Shown here: piece after piece, positions 8,282 through 14,167 of the stretch
Layout of the letters: each line of letters opens with the position of its first letter
How positions within the stretch are numbered: position 1 is the first letter of the stretch
Origin: Rhodospirillaceae bacterium
GTDB taxonomy: Bacteria; Pseudomonadota; Alphaproteobacteria; Bin65
Direction of reading: 5' to 3'
Assembly: GCA_028819475.1 (NCBI GenBank)
Contig: JAPPLJ010000028.1
Location: 1 to 36,628, forward strand
Length of the DNA: 36,628 nt
Notes under the pieces: model-generated
The model's input: only the letters and a program-made list of their open reading frames with translations
Databases searched by the model: none
What the model was told of the DNA's origin: nothing
Program-made: the position numbers and the translations under genes

Positions 8282-8770
8282 TTACGTCACCGGCACCCAG
8301 ATCGAGGCCTCGCCGCTGAGCGTTTCCGGGTCGAAACGCGCGTCGTAATATTCGAAATCATAGTATGCCCGCAGGCGGACATCGTCCTGCTCCGCCCACT
8401 GGCCGTAGATGAAATCGTACGCGCTGCGGAATTCGGCGCCGATATCGCCGCCGGATAGCGGCACGGCGAACACCGCGAAGCGCCCGCCTTCGAGCGTTTT
8501 CGTGACCAGTTTATCGGGGCCGGCGAGGTCGTCCGGCAGACCGCCGAAGCCGCTCACTTCCACCGCCGGCGCATAGACCAGCTCGCCGGCCGCCATGTCG
8601 ACGACTTCGTTCAGCCCCAGGGTGTGCGACCCGACCCGGTTCGGAATCCGCCCGATATACGGCCGGAACCGCCGCCATACCTCCGGCCCGTCCAACTCCC
8701 CGCCCCGCCGGAACGGCTGCGCCAGGCCGACGATGCGGATGTCGGAGCGGGTGGTGAAGGTGGGGGTCAA
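8282..8770 (-). CDS. GyrI-like / AraC effector-binding domain protein, copy 2
   Basis: Protein of 162 residues, a close paralogue of the gene at 7532-8020, with the same features: IVGLAQPFRRG, VVDMAAGELVYAPAVEVS, LEGGRFAVFAVPLSGG, SAYDFIYGQW, YDFEYYDARFDPET and C-terminal SIWVPVT. It also lacks any DNA-binding domain. Start TTG 8770 is supported by GGAG 7-8 bases upstream and by alignment to the other copy. Divergence is spread along the chain (for example QWAEQDDVRLRAY against TWVPESGAELRAW), so the duplication is not recent. Cytoplasmic; ligand unknown. Confidence 0.85.
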   Translation of the reverse strand: MTPTFTTRSDIRIVGLAQPFRRGGELDGPEVWRRFRPYIGRIPNRVGSHTLGLNEVVDMAAGELVYAPAVEVSGFGGLPDDLAGPDKLVTKTLEGGRFAVFAVPLSGGDIGAEFRSAYDFIYGQWAEQDDVRLRAYYDFEYYDARFDPETLSGEASIWVPVT

Positions 8771-8830
8771 AGTCTTGTCTCCGTAGTTCGGATTGCGGCA
8801 ATTGATTTTATCGGCAAGGGAACAGTCGCC

Positions 8831-9271
8831 TCATGTGCCTGTGTATCCATTGCCGGGCAACTGCCGCTTGAGGCCGGCCGGGGTCAGGATGGGCACGGTG
8901 AAGACATCCGCCAGCGCTTGCAGGTCGGCATCGCCGGTGACAAGCGCATCGGCGTTGCCGGCGAGCGCCAGTTCCAGGAACGGCCGGTCGAAGGGATCGC
9001 GGCATTCGGGAACCGCGGCCGGCGGATCCGGGACGGTCACGGTTTCGCAGAAGGGCAGATAGTCTTCGAGGATGTCCTGCCGGTCGGCGTCGCTCAACCC
9101 GAATTTCGGATAGCCGAGCACGCGGATCAGTTCTGCCGTCGTCTCGCGGCCGGCAAGCGGGCGGATGCGTCCGGAGTTCCATGCGCCGCGCAACCACGAC
9201 AGCCGGCCGGAATGAAACAGAAGCGCCGAGACAAGAACGTTGGTATCGAGGACCAGGCGCGGCGGCGTCAT
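8831..9271 (-). CDS. PIN-domain toxin (COG1569-like)
   Basis: Protein of 146 residues with the PIN-domain ribonuclease fold, expected to be a Mg2+-dependent RNase toxin. The acidic residues are in place: D9 in LVLDTN, an acidic residue in helix RETTAELIRVL (E43/E47), D92 and D95 in CRDPFDRPFLELA, and D114/D116 in LVTGDADLQAL. Its ATG overlaps the stop of the upstream antitoxin gene by four bases (ATGA, 9268-9271), so translation is probably coupled. The order antitoxin then toxin and the chain length fit a type II module. The target RNA cannot be told from sequence. Confidence 0.88.
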   Translation of the reverse strand: MTPPRLVLDTNVLVSALLFHSGRLSWLRGAWNSGRIRPLAGRETTAELIRVLGYPKFGLSDADRQDILEDYLPFCETVTVPDPPAAVPECRDPFDRPFLELALAGNADALVTGDADLQALADVFTVPILTPAGLKRQLPGNGYTGT

Positions 9272-9552
9272 TCGCCGGAGTGCGTCCCCGACCGCGCGCC
9301 CGATCGAGCCCCCGATCGAGCCCCCGATCGAGCCCCCGATCGAGCCCAGGCAACGGCGTCGGCTACGTCGGTCTCCGAAATCCCGAGTTCGGCGAGCTTG
9401 GCGCGAACGGCCCCTGCACGGTTGACGCGCACCGGCGTGAGCACGATGCGGCCGTTCTCGGTGGCCACATCGAAATAGTCGGCGGCGTCCACGGCGGCGA
9501 TCGCGGCCTTGGGCAGCGTCAACTGGTTCTTGGCGGTGAGCTTCGCGAGCAT
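9268..9552 (-). CDS. AbrB/MazE/SpoVT-family antitoxin with ARSG-repeat tail
   Basis: Protein of 94 residues. Residues 1-45 form an AbrB-type swapped-hairpin DNA-binding domain (LAKLTAKNQLTLPKAAI, then VRVN). Residues ~50-68 (GAVRAKLAELGISETDVADAVAWA) form the helical segment expected to wrap and neutralise the PIN toxin. The C terminus is an unusual basic, flexible tail of five ARSG units, encoded by 12-bp repeats, ending THSGE; most relatives end near the helix. ATG 9552 has a strong AAGGAG at the right distance. An 8-bp inverted repeat lies over this RBS and probably serves autoregulation by the complex. The first gene of the operon. Confidence 0.87.
   Translation of the reverse strand: MLAKLTAKNQLTLPKAAIAAVDAADYFDVATENGRIVLTPVRVNRAGAVRAKLAELGISETDVADAVAWARSGARSGARSGARSGARSGTHSGE
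9289..9348. repeat. 12-bp in-frame tandem repeat in antitoxin 3' end
   Basis: Four near-identical units CGATCGAGCCCC (9301, 9313, 9325 and 9337; the last ends in A) plus a degenerate fifth unit at 9289-9300. Read on the minus strand each encodes Ala-Arg-Ser-Gly. The array ends about 18 bp from the toxin start. Confidence 0.92.
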
Positions 9553-9559
9553 GGCTTTC

Positions 9560-9582
9560 TCCTTACAAACCGAATGTAAGGA
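9560..9582 (-). promoter_or_regulatory. Inverted-repeat operator over the antitoxin RBS
   Basis: TCCTTACA (9560-9567), a 7-base spacer AACCGAA, then TGTAAGGA (9575-9582): perfect 8-bp arms. The antitoxin-side arm contains the Shine-Dalgarno AAGGA of the gene starting at 9552. It could be bound as DNA by the AbrB-domain complex, or fold in mRNA and mask the RBS. Both readings are inference. Confidence 0.65.
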
Positions 9583-9640
9583 AACAATTAATCCGGGGCA
9601 AGACCCGTTTGAGGTCTGTGCAAGCGGTTCAGGCCACCCC

Positions 9641-11695
9641 CTACGCCGCCGCCCGCGTCCCCCGTTCCACGATCCCGACGATCTCGCCGATAATGGCCGT
9701 CAGGTCGAAATCCTTCGGCGTGTAGACGGCGGCGACGCCGGCGGCCTTCAGCGCCTGCGCGTCGGCCGGCGGGATGATGCCGCCGACGACGACCGGCACG
9801 TCGCCCAGGCCCTGGTCCGCCAGCTGCGCCACGACATCGCCGACCAGCGCGGCGTGGCTGCCCGACAGGATCGACAGGCCGACGATGTGCACGTCCTCCT
9901 GCGAGGCGGCGTTGGCGATCTGCGCCGGGGTCAGGCGGATGCCCTCGTAGACCACCTCGATGCCGCAGTCCCGCGCCTTGACGGCGATCTGCTCGGCGCC
10001 GTTGGAATGGCCGTCCAGCCCCGGCTTGCCGACCAGCATCTTGGGCCGCCGGCCGAGCCGCCGGGACAGGGCCTTGACCCGGCCGCGCACGGCGTCCAAC
10101 GCGGCAGCGCCATCGTCCGAGGCCGGCCGCACCGCCGGGGCCGCGCCGACGCCGGTGGGCGCGCGGTAAAGCCCGAAGATGCCGCGCAGCGCCCCGCCCC
10201 ATTCGCCAGTGGTGACGCCGGCATGGGCGCAGGCGATCGACGGTTCCATGACGTTGCCGCCCTCGCGGACGACGCGCTCCAGATCGGCGATTGCCGCCTG
10301 TGCCGCCGCCTCGTCCCGCGCCGCGCGCCATTCAGCCAAATTTTCGATCTGCGCCGCCTCGGCCGCCGGATCGACGGCGAGGAAGCCGCCGTCGCCGTTG
10401 CCTTCCCCGCTCTCGTCCCCGGCGCCTTCGGTGAGCGGCGACGGCGCACTCTCGGTCCAGCGGTTGACGCCGACGACGGTCTGCTCGCCGGCCTCGATCG
10501 CCGCGACCCGGCGGGCGTTGGAGGCGACGAGCCGCTGCTTCATGTAGCCGGACTCGACCGCGGCCACCGCACCGCCCATCGCCTCGATCCGCGCCATCTC
10601 CGCCGCCGCCTCGCGTTTCAGTTCGGCGACCTTGCCGGCGATCTCGGCCGAGCCGTCGAATATGTCGCCGTACTCCAGCAGGTCGGTTTCGTAGGCGAGG
10701 ATCTGCTGCAGGCGCAGCGACCATTGCTGGTCCCACGGCCGGGGCAGGCCGAGCGCCTCGTTCCAGGCCGGCAGCTGCACCGCCCGCGCCCGCGCCCCTT
10801 TCGACAGTGTGACGGCGAGCGCCTCGAGCAGGATGCGGTAGACATTGTTCTCCGGCTGCTGCTCGGTCAGGCCGAGGGAATTGACCTGGACGCCATAGCG
10901 GAAGCGGCGCAGCTTCGGATCCTCGACGCCGTAGCGCGCCTCGCAGATTTCGTCCCACAGCTCGGTGAAGGCGCGCATCTTGCAGATTTCGGTGACGAAG
11001 CGCAGCCCGGCGTTGACGAAGAAGCTGATCCGGCCGACCGCGGCGGGAAAATCCGCCGCCGGCACCGCATCGCGCACCCGGTCGAGCACCGCGACGGCGG
11101 TGGCGAGCGCGTAGGCCAGCTCCTGCACCGGCGTCGCCCCGGCCTCCTGCAGATGGTAGCTGCAGACGTTGACCGGGTTCCATTTCGGCGCCTCGCGGCA
11201 GGTGAAGGCGATCACGTCGGCGGTCAGCCGCATCGAGGGTTCGGGCGGAAAGATGTAGGTGCCGCGGGAGAGATATTCCTTGACGATGTCGTTCTGCGTC
11301 GTGCCGGTCAGCTCCGCCCGCGTCGCGCCCTGCCGCTCGGCCGCCGCGATATAGAGGGCGAGCAGCCAGGGCGCCGTCGCGTTGATCGTCATCGACGTGT
11401 TCATCCGGGCGAGCGGGATATCGCGGAACAGGGTTTCCATGTCGCCGAGATGGGACACCGGCACGCCGACCTTGCCGACCTCGCCGCGCGCCAGCGGATC
11501 GTCGGCGTCGTAGCCGGTCTGGGTCGGCAGGTCGAAGGCGACCGACAGGCCGGTCTGCCCCTTGGCCAGGTTGGTCCGGTACAGCGCGTTCGACGCCGCG
11601 GCCGAGGAGTGGCCCGAATAGGTCCGCATGATCCAGGGACGGTCCCTTTGGGGGCGGTCCGCGTCTTTCCGGTCGGTCGGTGCTGTGTCGTTCAT
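9641..11695 (-). CDS. ecm: (2R)-Ethylmalonyl-CoA mutase (B12-dependent)
   Basis: Adenosylcobalamin-dependent mutase of 684 residues, converting (2R)-ethylmalonyl-CoA to (2S)-methylsuccinyl-CoA. The N-terminal TIM barrel begins at once after a short tail (WIMRTYSGHSSAAASNALYR, then LSVAFDLPTQTGYD), with MNTSMTINATAPW and NVCSYHLQEAGATP. The C-terminal ~130 residues are the cobalamin domain with the D-x-H-x-x-G motif in GLDGHSNG (His ~563), then LSILSGSH and the final PKDFD. It is shorter at the N terminus than methylmalonyl-CoA mutase and matches remembered Ecm proteins of Rhodobacter and Methylobacterium closely. The linker carries a Gly/Glu/Asp-rich stretch (EGAGDESGEGNGDGG). Start ATG 11695 (MNDTAP) is preferred over 11737; neither has a strong SD. 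It is divergent from ccr and shares a palindrome-rich control region. Confidence 0.93.
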   Translation of the reverse strand: MNDTAPTDRKDADRPQRDRPWIMRTYSGHSSAAASNALYRTNLAKGQTGLSVAFDLPTQTGYDADDPLARGEVGKVGVPVSHLGDMETLFRDIPLARMNTSMTINATAPWLLALYIAAAERQGATRAELTGTTQNDIVKEYLSRGTYIFPPEPSMRLTADVIAFTCREAPKWNPVNVCSYHLQEAGATPVQELAYALATAVAVLDRVRDAVPAADFPAAVGRISFFVNAGLRFVTEICKMRAFTELWDEICEARYGVEDPKLRRFRYGVQVNSLGLTEQQPENNVYRILLEALAVTLSKGARARAVQLPAWNEALGLPRPWDQQWSLRLQQILAYETDLLEYGDIFDGSAEIAGKVAELKREAAAEMARIEAMGGAVAAVESGYMKQRLVASNARRVAAIEAGEQTVVGVNRWTESAPSPLTEGAGDESGEGNGDGGFLAVDPAAEAAQIENLAEWRAARDEAAAQAAIADLERVVREGGNVMEPSIACAHAGVTTGEWGGALRGIFGLYRAPTGVGAAPAVRPASDDGAAALDAVRGRVKALSRRLGRRPKMLVGKPGLDGHSNGAEQIAVKARDCGIEVVYEGIRLTPAQIANAASQEDVHIVGLSILSGSHAALVGDVVAQLADQGLGDVPVVVGGIIPPADAQALKAAGVAAVYTPKDFDLTAIIGEIVGIVERGTRAAA

Positions 11696-11771
11696 CGGCT
11701 GAATCCGGCGGGCGGGGCTTTCGCCGCACTGCATCAAGACTGCGCCGGCGCGGCCGGCGGACGCAAGCGGC

Positions 11772-11785
11772 GAAACGGCCGTTTC
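11772..11785. promoter_or_regulatory. Perfect 14-bp palindrome in the ecm leader
   Basis: GAAACGGCCGTTTC is fully self-complementary and lies about 77 bp upstream of the ecm ATG. It could be an operator or a leader hairpin of the ecm transcript. It is one of four symmetric elements in the ecm-ccr divergent region. Confidence 0.45.
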
Positions 11786-11803
11786 CGCACATATATTACA
11801 TGG

Positions 11804-11814
11804 GACACAGTGTC
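11804..11814. promoter_or_regulatory. Palindrome GACAC-A-GTGTC in the ecm-ccr region
   Basis: Perfect 5-bp arms around a central A, next to an AT-rich segment (ATATATTACA, 11791-11800) that could hold the ecm -10 element. Operator role inferred only from symmetry and position. Confidence 0.35.
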
Positions 11815-11843
11815 ACGAAATATTGACCAAAAATACGGGCGTT

Positions 11844-11875
11844 TTGCGCAATTTTATGTCTTTTTTGCATTGCAA
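11844..11875. promoter_or_regulatory. Two TTGC...GCAA palindromes, candidate ScfR/RamB-type sites
   Basis: TTGCGCAA (11844-11851) and TTGCATTGCAA (11865-11875) are both palindromic and their centres are about 22 bp apart, two helical turns. The second is flanked by the inverted repeat TTATGT (11854-11859) / ACATAA (11875-11880) and abuts CATAAT (11876-11881), a possible ccr -10. From memory, ScfR-family regulators of acyl-CoA assimilation (RamB, PccR) bind TTTGCAAA-like repeats; these sites resemble them. The regulator gene is not in the window. Confidence 0.5.
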
Positions 11876-11960
11876 CATAATCCCGGGAGTCGTATGACTA
11901 CCGCCCCGGCGCGCGGCCCGGACCCAGTTTGGCGGGCCGCAGATTCCAGGAGACAATGCC

Positions 11961-13268
11961 ATGAGCGGAGCCTCTCCCGTGGTCGAACTGGCCGAGCACC
12001 AGGAACCGGCCAACCCGCTGCTGCGCGGCGAGAAGAAGGATCTCTACGAGGTCGGCGAGATTCCGCCGCTCGGCCATGTGCCGAAGCAGATGTACGCCTG
12101 GGCGATCCGACGCGAGCGGCACGGCGAGCCGGAGACGGCGATGCAGGTCGAGGTCGTCGACATCCCGGAGCCGGACAGCCGCGAGGTGCTGGTCTTCGTC
12201 ATGGCCGCCGGCGTCAACTACAACGGCATCTGGGCCTCGCTCGGCACGCCGGTCTCGCCCTTCGACATCCACAAGGCGCCGTTCCACATCGCCGGGTCCG
12301 ACGCTAGCGGCATCGTCTGGGCGGTCGGCGAGAAGGTGCGCAACTGGAAGGTCGGCGACGAGGTCGTCATCCACTGCAACCAGGACGACGGCGACGACGA
12401 GGAATGCAACGGCGGCGACCCGATGTTCTCGACCTCCCAGCGCATCTGGGGCTACGAGACGCCGGACGGCTCCTTCGCCCAGTTCACCTGCGTCCAGGCC
12501 CAGCAGCTCATGCACCGGCCGAAGCACCTGACCTGGGAGGAGAGCGCCTGCTACACGCTCACCCTGGCGACGACCTGGCGGATGCTGTTCGGCCACCGGC
12601 CGCACATATTGCGGCCCGGCCACAACGTGCTGGTCTGGGGCGCCTCGGGCGGCCTCGGCTCCTTCGCCGTGCAGCTCTGCGCCGCGACCGGGGCCAACGC
12701 GATCGGCGTGATCTCGGACGAGGACAAGCGCGAGTTCGTCATGTCGCTGGGCGCGCGCGGCGTCATCAACCGCAAGGAGTTCGACTGCTGGGGCCAGCTG
12801 CCCGAGGTCGGCACCGACGCCTACCGCGCCTGGTTCGGCGAGGTCCGCAAGTTCGGCAAGGCGATCTGGGACATCACCGGCAAGGGCAACAATGTCGATT
12901 TCGTCTTCGAGCATCCGGGCGAGGCGACCTTCCCGGTCTCGACCTTCGTGGTGAAACGCGGCGGCATGGTCGTCTTCTGCGCCGGCACCACGGGCTACAA
13001 CATCACCTTCGACGCGCGCTATGTCTGGATGCACCAAAAGCGCATCCAGGGCAGCCATTTCGCCCATCTCAAGCAGGCGGCCCAGGCCAACCGACTGGTG
13101 ATAGAACGGCGCATCGACCCGTGCATGTCCGAGGTCTTCGCTTGGGAGGACATCCCCGAAGCCCACATGAAGATGCGCCGCAACGAGCACAAGCCCGGCA
13201 ACATGGCCGTGCTGGTGAGCAGCAAGCGCCCCGGCCTGCGCACGATAGAGGACGCGATCGAGGAGTAG
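11961..13268 (+). CDS. ccr: Crotonyl-CoA carboxylase/reductase
   Basis: NADPH-dependent reductive carboxylase of 435 residues (crotonyl-CoA + CO2 + NADPH to (2S)-ethylmalonyl-CoA), the key enzyme of the ethylmalonyl-CoA pathway; zinc-less MDR superfamily. The N terminus has KKDLYEVGEIPPLGHVPKQMYAW-type sequence found only in Ccr. GVNYNGIWASLG, WGYETPDGSFAQF and GSHFAHLKQA contain the Asn, aromatic-Glu and His positions described for the CO2 pocket of Ccr. The NADPH site is VWGASGGLGSFAVQL, and FEHPGEATFPVS follows. Length and sequence match alphaproteobacterial Ccr throughout. ATG 11961 has AGGAG 8 bp upstream. It is divergent from ecm. After the stop there is only a weak hairpin (13284-13299), then a long gene-free stretch. 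Confidence 0.95.
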   Translation: MSGASPVVELAEHQEPANPLLRGEKKDLYEVGEIPPLGHVPKQMYAWAIRRERHGEPETAMQVEVVDIPEPDSREVLVFVMAAGVNYNGIWASLGTPVSPFDIHKAPFHIAGSDASGIVWAVGEKVRNWKVGDEVVIHCNQDDGDDEECNGGDPMFSTSQRIWGYETPDGSFAQFTCVQAQQLMHRPKHLTWEESACYTLTLATTWRMLFGHRPHILRPGHNVLVWGASGGLGSFAVQLCAATGANAIGVISDEDKREFVMSLGARGVINRKEFDCWGQLPEVGTDAYRAWFGEVRKFGKAIWDITGKGNNVDFVFEHPGEATFPVSTFVVKRGGMVVFCAGTTGYNITFDARYVWMHQKRIQGSHFAHLKQAAQANRLVIERRIDPCMSEVFAWEDIPEAHMKMRRNEHKPGNMAVLVSSKRPGLRTIEDAIEE

Positions 13269-13306
13269 GGGGCGACCGCGGCGCGGCAGTGGATTGCCGT
13301 TCCGGC

Positions 13307-13334
13307 TTGACAATATTGTTCGGAACATTATATG
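13307..13334 (+). promoter_or_regulatory. Sigma70-like promoter with TetR-type operator in its spacer
   Basis: TTGACA (13307-13312), 16-bp spacer, TATATG (13329-13334). The spacer is almost filled by the quasi-palindrome ATATTGTTCGGAACATTAT (13313-13331), with one mismatched pair. The layout is typical of an autoregulated TetR/AcrR promoter. The ATG at 13332 opens only MNIKLAQIGPAAGPGHDRT, and its stop codon lies in the first CATGAC array. Confidence 0.55.
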
Positions 13335-13376
13335 AACATCAAGCTGGCGCAGATCGGCCCTGCCGCCGGACCCGGC

Positions 13377-13402
13377 CATGACAGAACATGACATTTCATG
13401 AC
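13377..13402. repeat. CATGAC array 1 (three units, 10-bp period)
   Basis: CATGAC at 13377, 13387 and 13397, each start exactly 10 bp after the previous, separated by 4-bp spacers (AGAA, ATTT). The units therefore lie on one face of the helix. Followed by GCATC as in array 2. Confidence 0.85.
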
Positions 13403-13444
13403 GCATCCCGGGATCGTCATCCCGGCCGCGCGCAAACCCAGGCC

Positions 13445-13591
13445 GTCATTCCGACCGGAGCCGCCCGGAGGGCCTGCCCTGAGCGGAGCCGAAGGGGCGG
13501 CGTAGTGGAGGAATCCCGTCGCTGGCTTACGGGTTCCCGTTGTCGGGAACGAGTCGAGATTCCTCCACTCGCTTCGCTCGGTCGGAATGAC
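13445..13591. repeat. REP/MITE-like element with 13-bp terminal inverted repeats
   Basis: GTCATTCCGACCG at 13445-13457 is matched perfectly by its complement CGGTCGGAATGAC at 13579-13591. Inside are AGTGGAGGAATC (13504-13515) / GATTCCTCCACT (13558-13569) and a GTTCCCG (13533-13539) / CGGGAAC (13544-13550) hairpin, giving a nested fold. The GCCTGCCCTGAGCGGAGCC core resembles a dispersed repeat seen across alphaproteobacteria (memory). No transposase; at most a non-autonomous element. Confidence 0.8.
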
Positions 13592-13654
13592 GGGTGGGGT
13601 TTGCGGTTTCGGTGTCCGATCGGAACGGCGGACGGGGCGGAGAAAGAGGCGGTC

Positions 13655-13680
13655 CATGACGAACCATGACATATCATGAC
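13655..13680. repeat. CATGAC array 2 (three units, 10-bp period)
   Basis: CATGAC at 13655, 13665 and 13675 with 4-bp spacers (GAAC, ATAT), followed by GCATC as in array 1. It begins 278 bp after array 1. Confidence 0.85.
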
Positions 13681-13863
13681 GCATCTCAGGCATCCCGCCG
13701 GCTGCGCCAGCCTTACCGCCGCTTTCGCGCCACCGTCTGACGTGAACGGTATGGGAAATTATGCATAGCTTGTCGTCGCCGATACGCGGCTGCCGAGCGG
13801 GAATGGCGGATTTCGGCGGTTTCTGCGCCGGAAAAGCGGCCTCGTGGCGAAAAAAGTGCAAAT

Positions 13864-13880
13864 ACAGACCGATCTGTCCA
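13864..13880 (-). promoter_or_regulatory. TetR/NemR-type operator-like palindrome, copy 1
   Basis: ACAGA-CCGA-TCTGT (13864-13877) is an inverted repeat. Read on the minus strand, 13880-13866 is TGGACAGATCGGTCT, nearly the same as TGGACAGACCGTTCT at 36134-36148. No regulator gene is adjacent to either copy. Confidence 0.45.
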
Positions 13881-13912
13881 TTTCGGCCGGGCCGGCTGTC
13901 CGAAACCCTAAT

Positions 13913-13948
13913 CATGACGATTCATGACATTTCATGACACATCGTGAC
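13913..13948. repeat. CATGAC array 3 (three units plus a degenerate fourth, 10-bp period)
   Basis: CATGAC at 13913, 13923 and 13933, then CGTGAC at 13943, all 10 bp apart with 4-bp spacers. It begins 258 bp after array 2 and lies 220 bp before the transporter operon start. Confidence 0.85.
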
Positions 13949-14036
13949 GTCTCCACAGCCGTGCGCCGCCGGGGCGCGGACATCGCGGCCGGAACACAAC
14001 ATCGTGCGCAGGTGACGAATCCGGGTGGCCGCGCCA

Positions 14037-14066
14037 TTGCCGACGTTCGAACATGTCTGATACCGT
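14037..14066 (+). promoter_or_regulatory. Possible promoter of the polyamine-type transporter operon
   Basis: TTGCCG (14037-14042), 18-bp spacer, TACCGT (14061-14066), with TGA just before the -10. It is about 100 bp upstream of the first transporter gene. Match to consensus is only moderate. Confidence 0.35.
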
Positions 14067-14095
14067 AATCCCGAACGGGGAGGCGTTGAGATTGC

Positions 14096-14167
14096 ATGAC
14101 CGGAGTTGCGACGATGGCCGTGCCCTCCGGGGCCGGCGCGCGGGCCTGTCCGGAGCCGGGTGACTGA
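14096..14167 (+). CDS. Possible 23-codon upstream frame abutting the transporter ATPase gene
   Basis: ATG 14096 opens a 23-residue frame (starting MTGVATMAVPSG) whose TGA stop (14165-14167) directly touches the ATG of the next gene (TGAATG). GGGGAGG lies about 13 bp upstream of its start. The ATPase gene itself has only a distant GGAG, so translation of this leader could help ribosomes start there. It has no family resemblance; it may be chance. Confidence 0.3.
   Translation: MTGVATMAVPSGAGARACPEPGD

Larger units (their letters stand above)
13269..14167. other. Gene-free stretch of 0.9 kb with arrays, hairpins and operator-like sites
   Basis: No reading frame here looks like a protein. The stretch holds a promoter/operator with an aborted 19-codon frame (13307-13391), three CATGAC arrays, a REP/MITE-like element, a TetR-type palindrome near 13864 and, at its right end, a possible promoter and small frame before the transporter operon. 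It looks like a decayed or rearranged locus, or a complex control region. Confidence 0.7.

Noticed and set aside
11791..11821. Specific -35/-10 assignment for ecm around TAATAT
   Set aside because: No -35 at 16-18 bp matches well enough; only the AT-rich segment is noted.
9509..12307. Plus-strand frame of 932 codons across ecm
   Set aside because: Antisense to ecm and runs into ccr in a wrong frame; low-complexity Arg/Gly/Asp composition.
13388..13677. Two overlapping frames inside the repeat-rich stretch
   Set aside because: They are translations of the REP/MITE-like element (LRSGQALR-type peptide) and CATGAC arrays, not protein genes.
13377..13948. CRISPR-like reading of the CATGAC arrays
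   Set aside because: Repeats are 6 bp with 4-bp spacers, far too short; no cas gene in the window.
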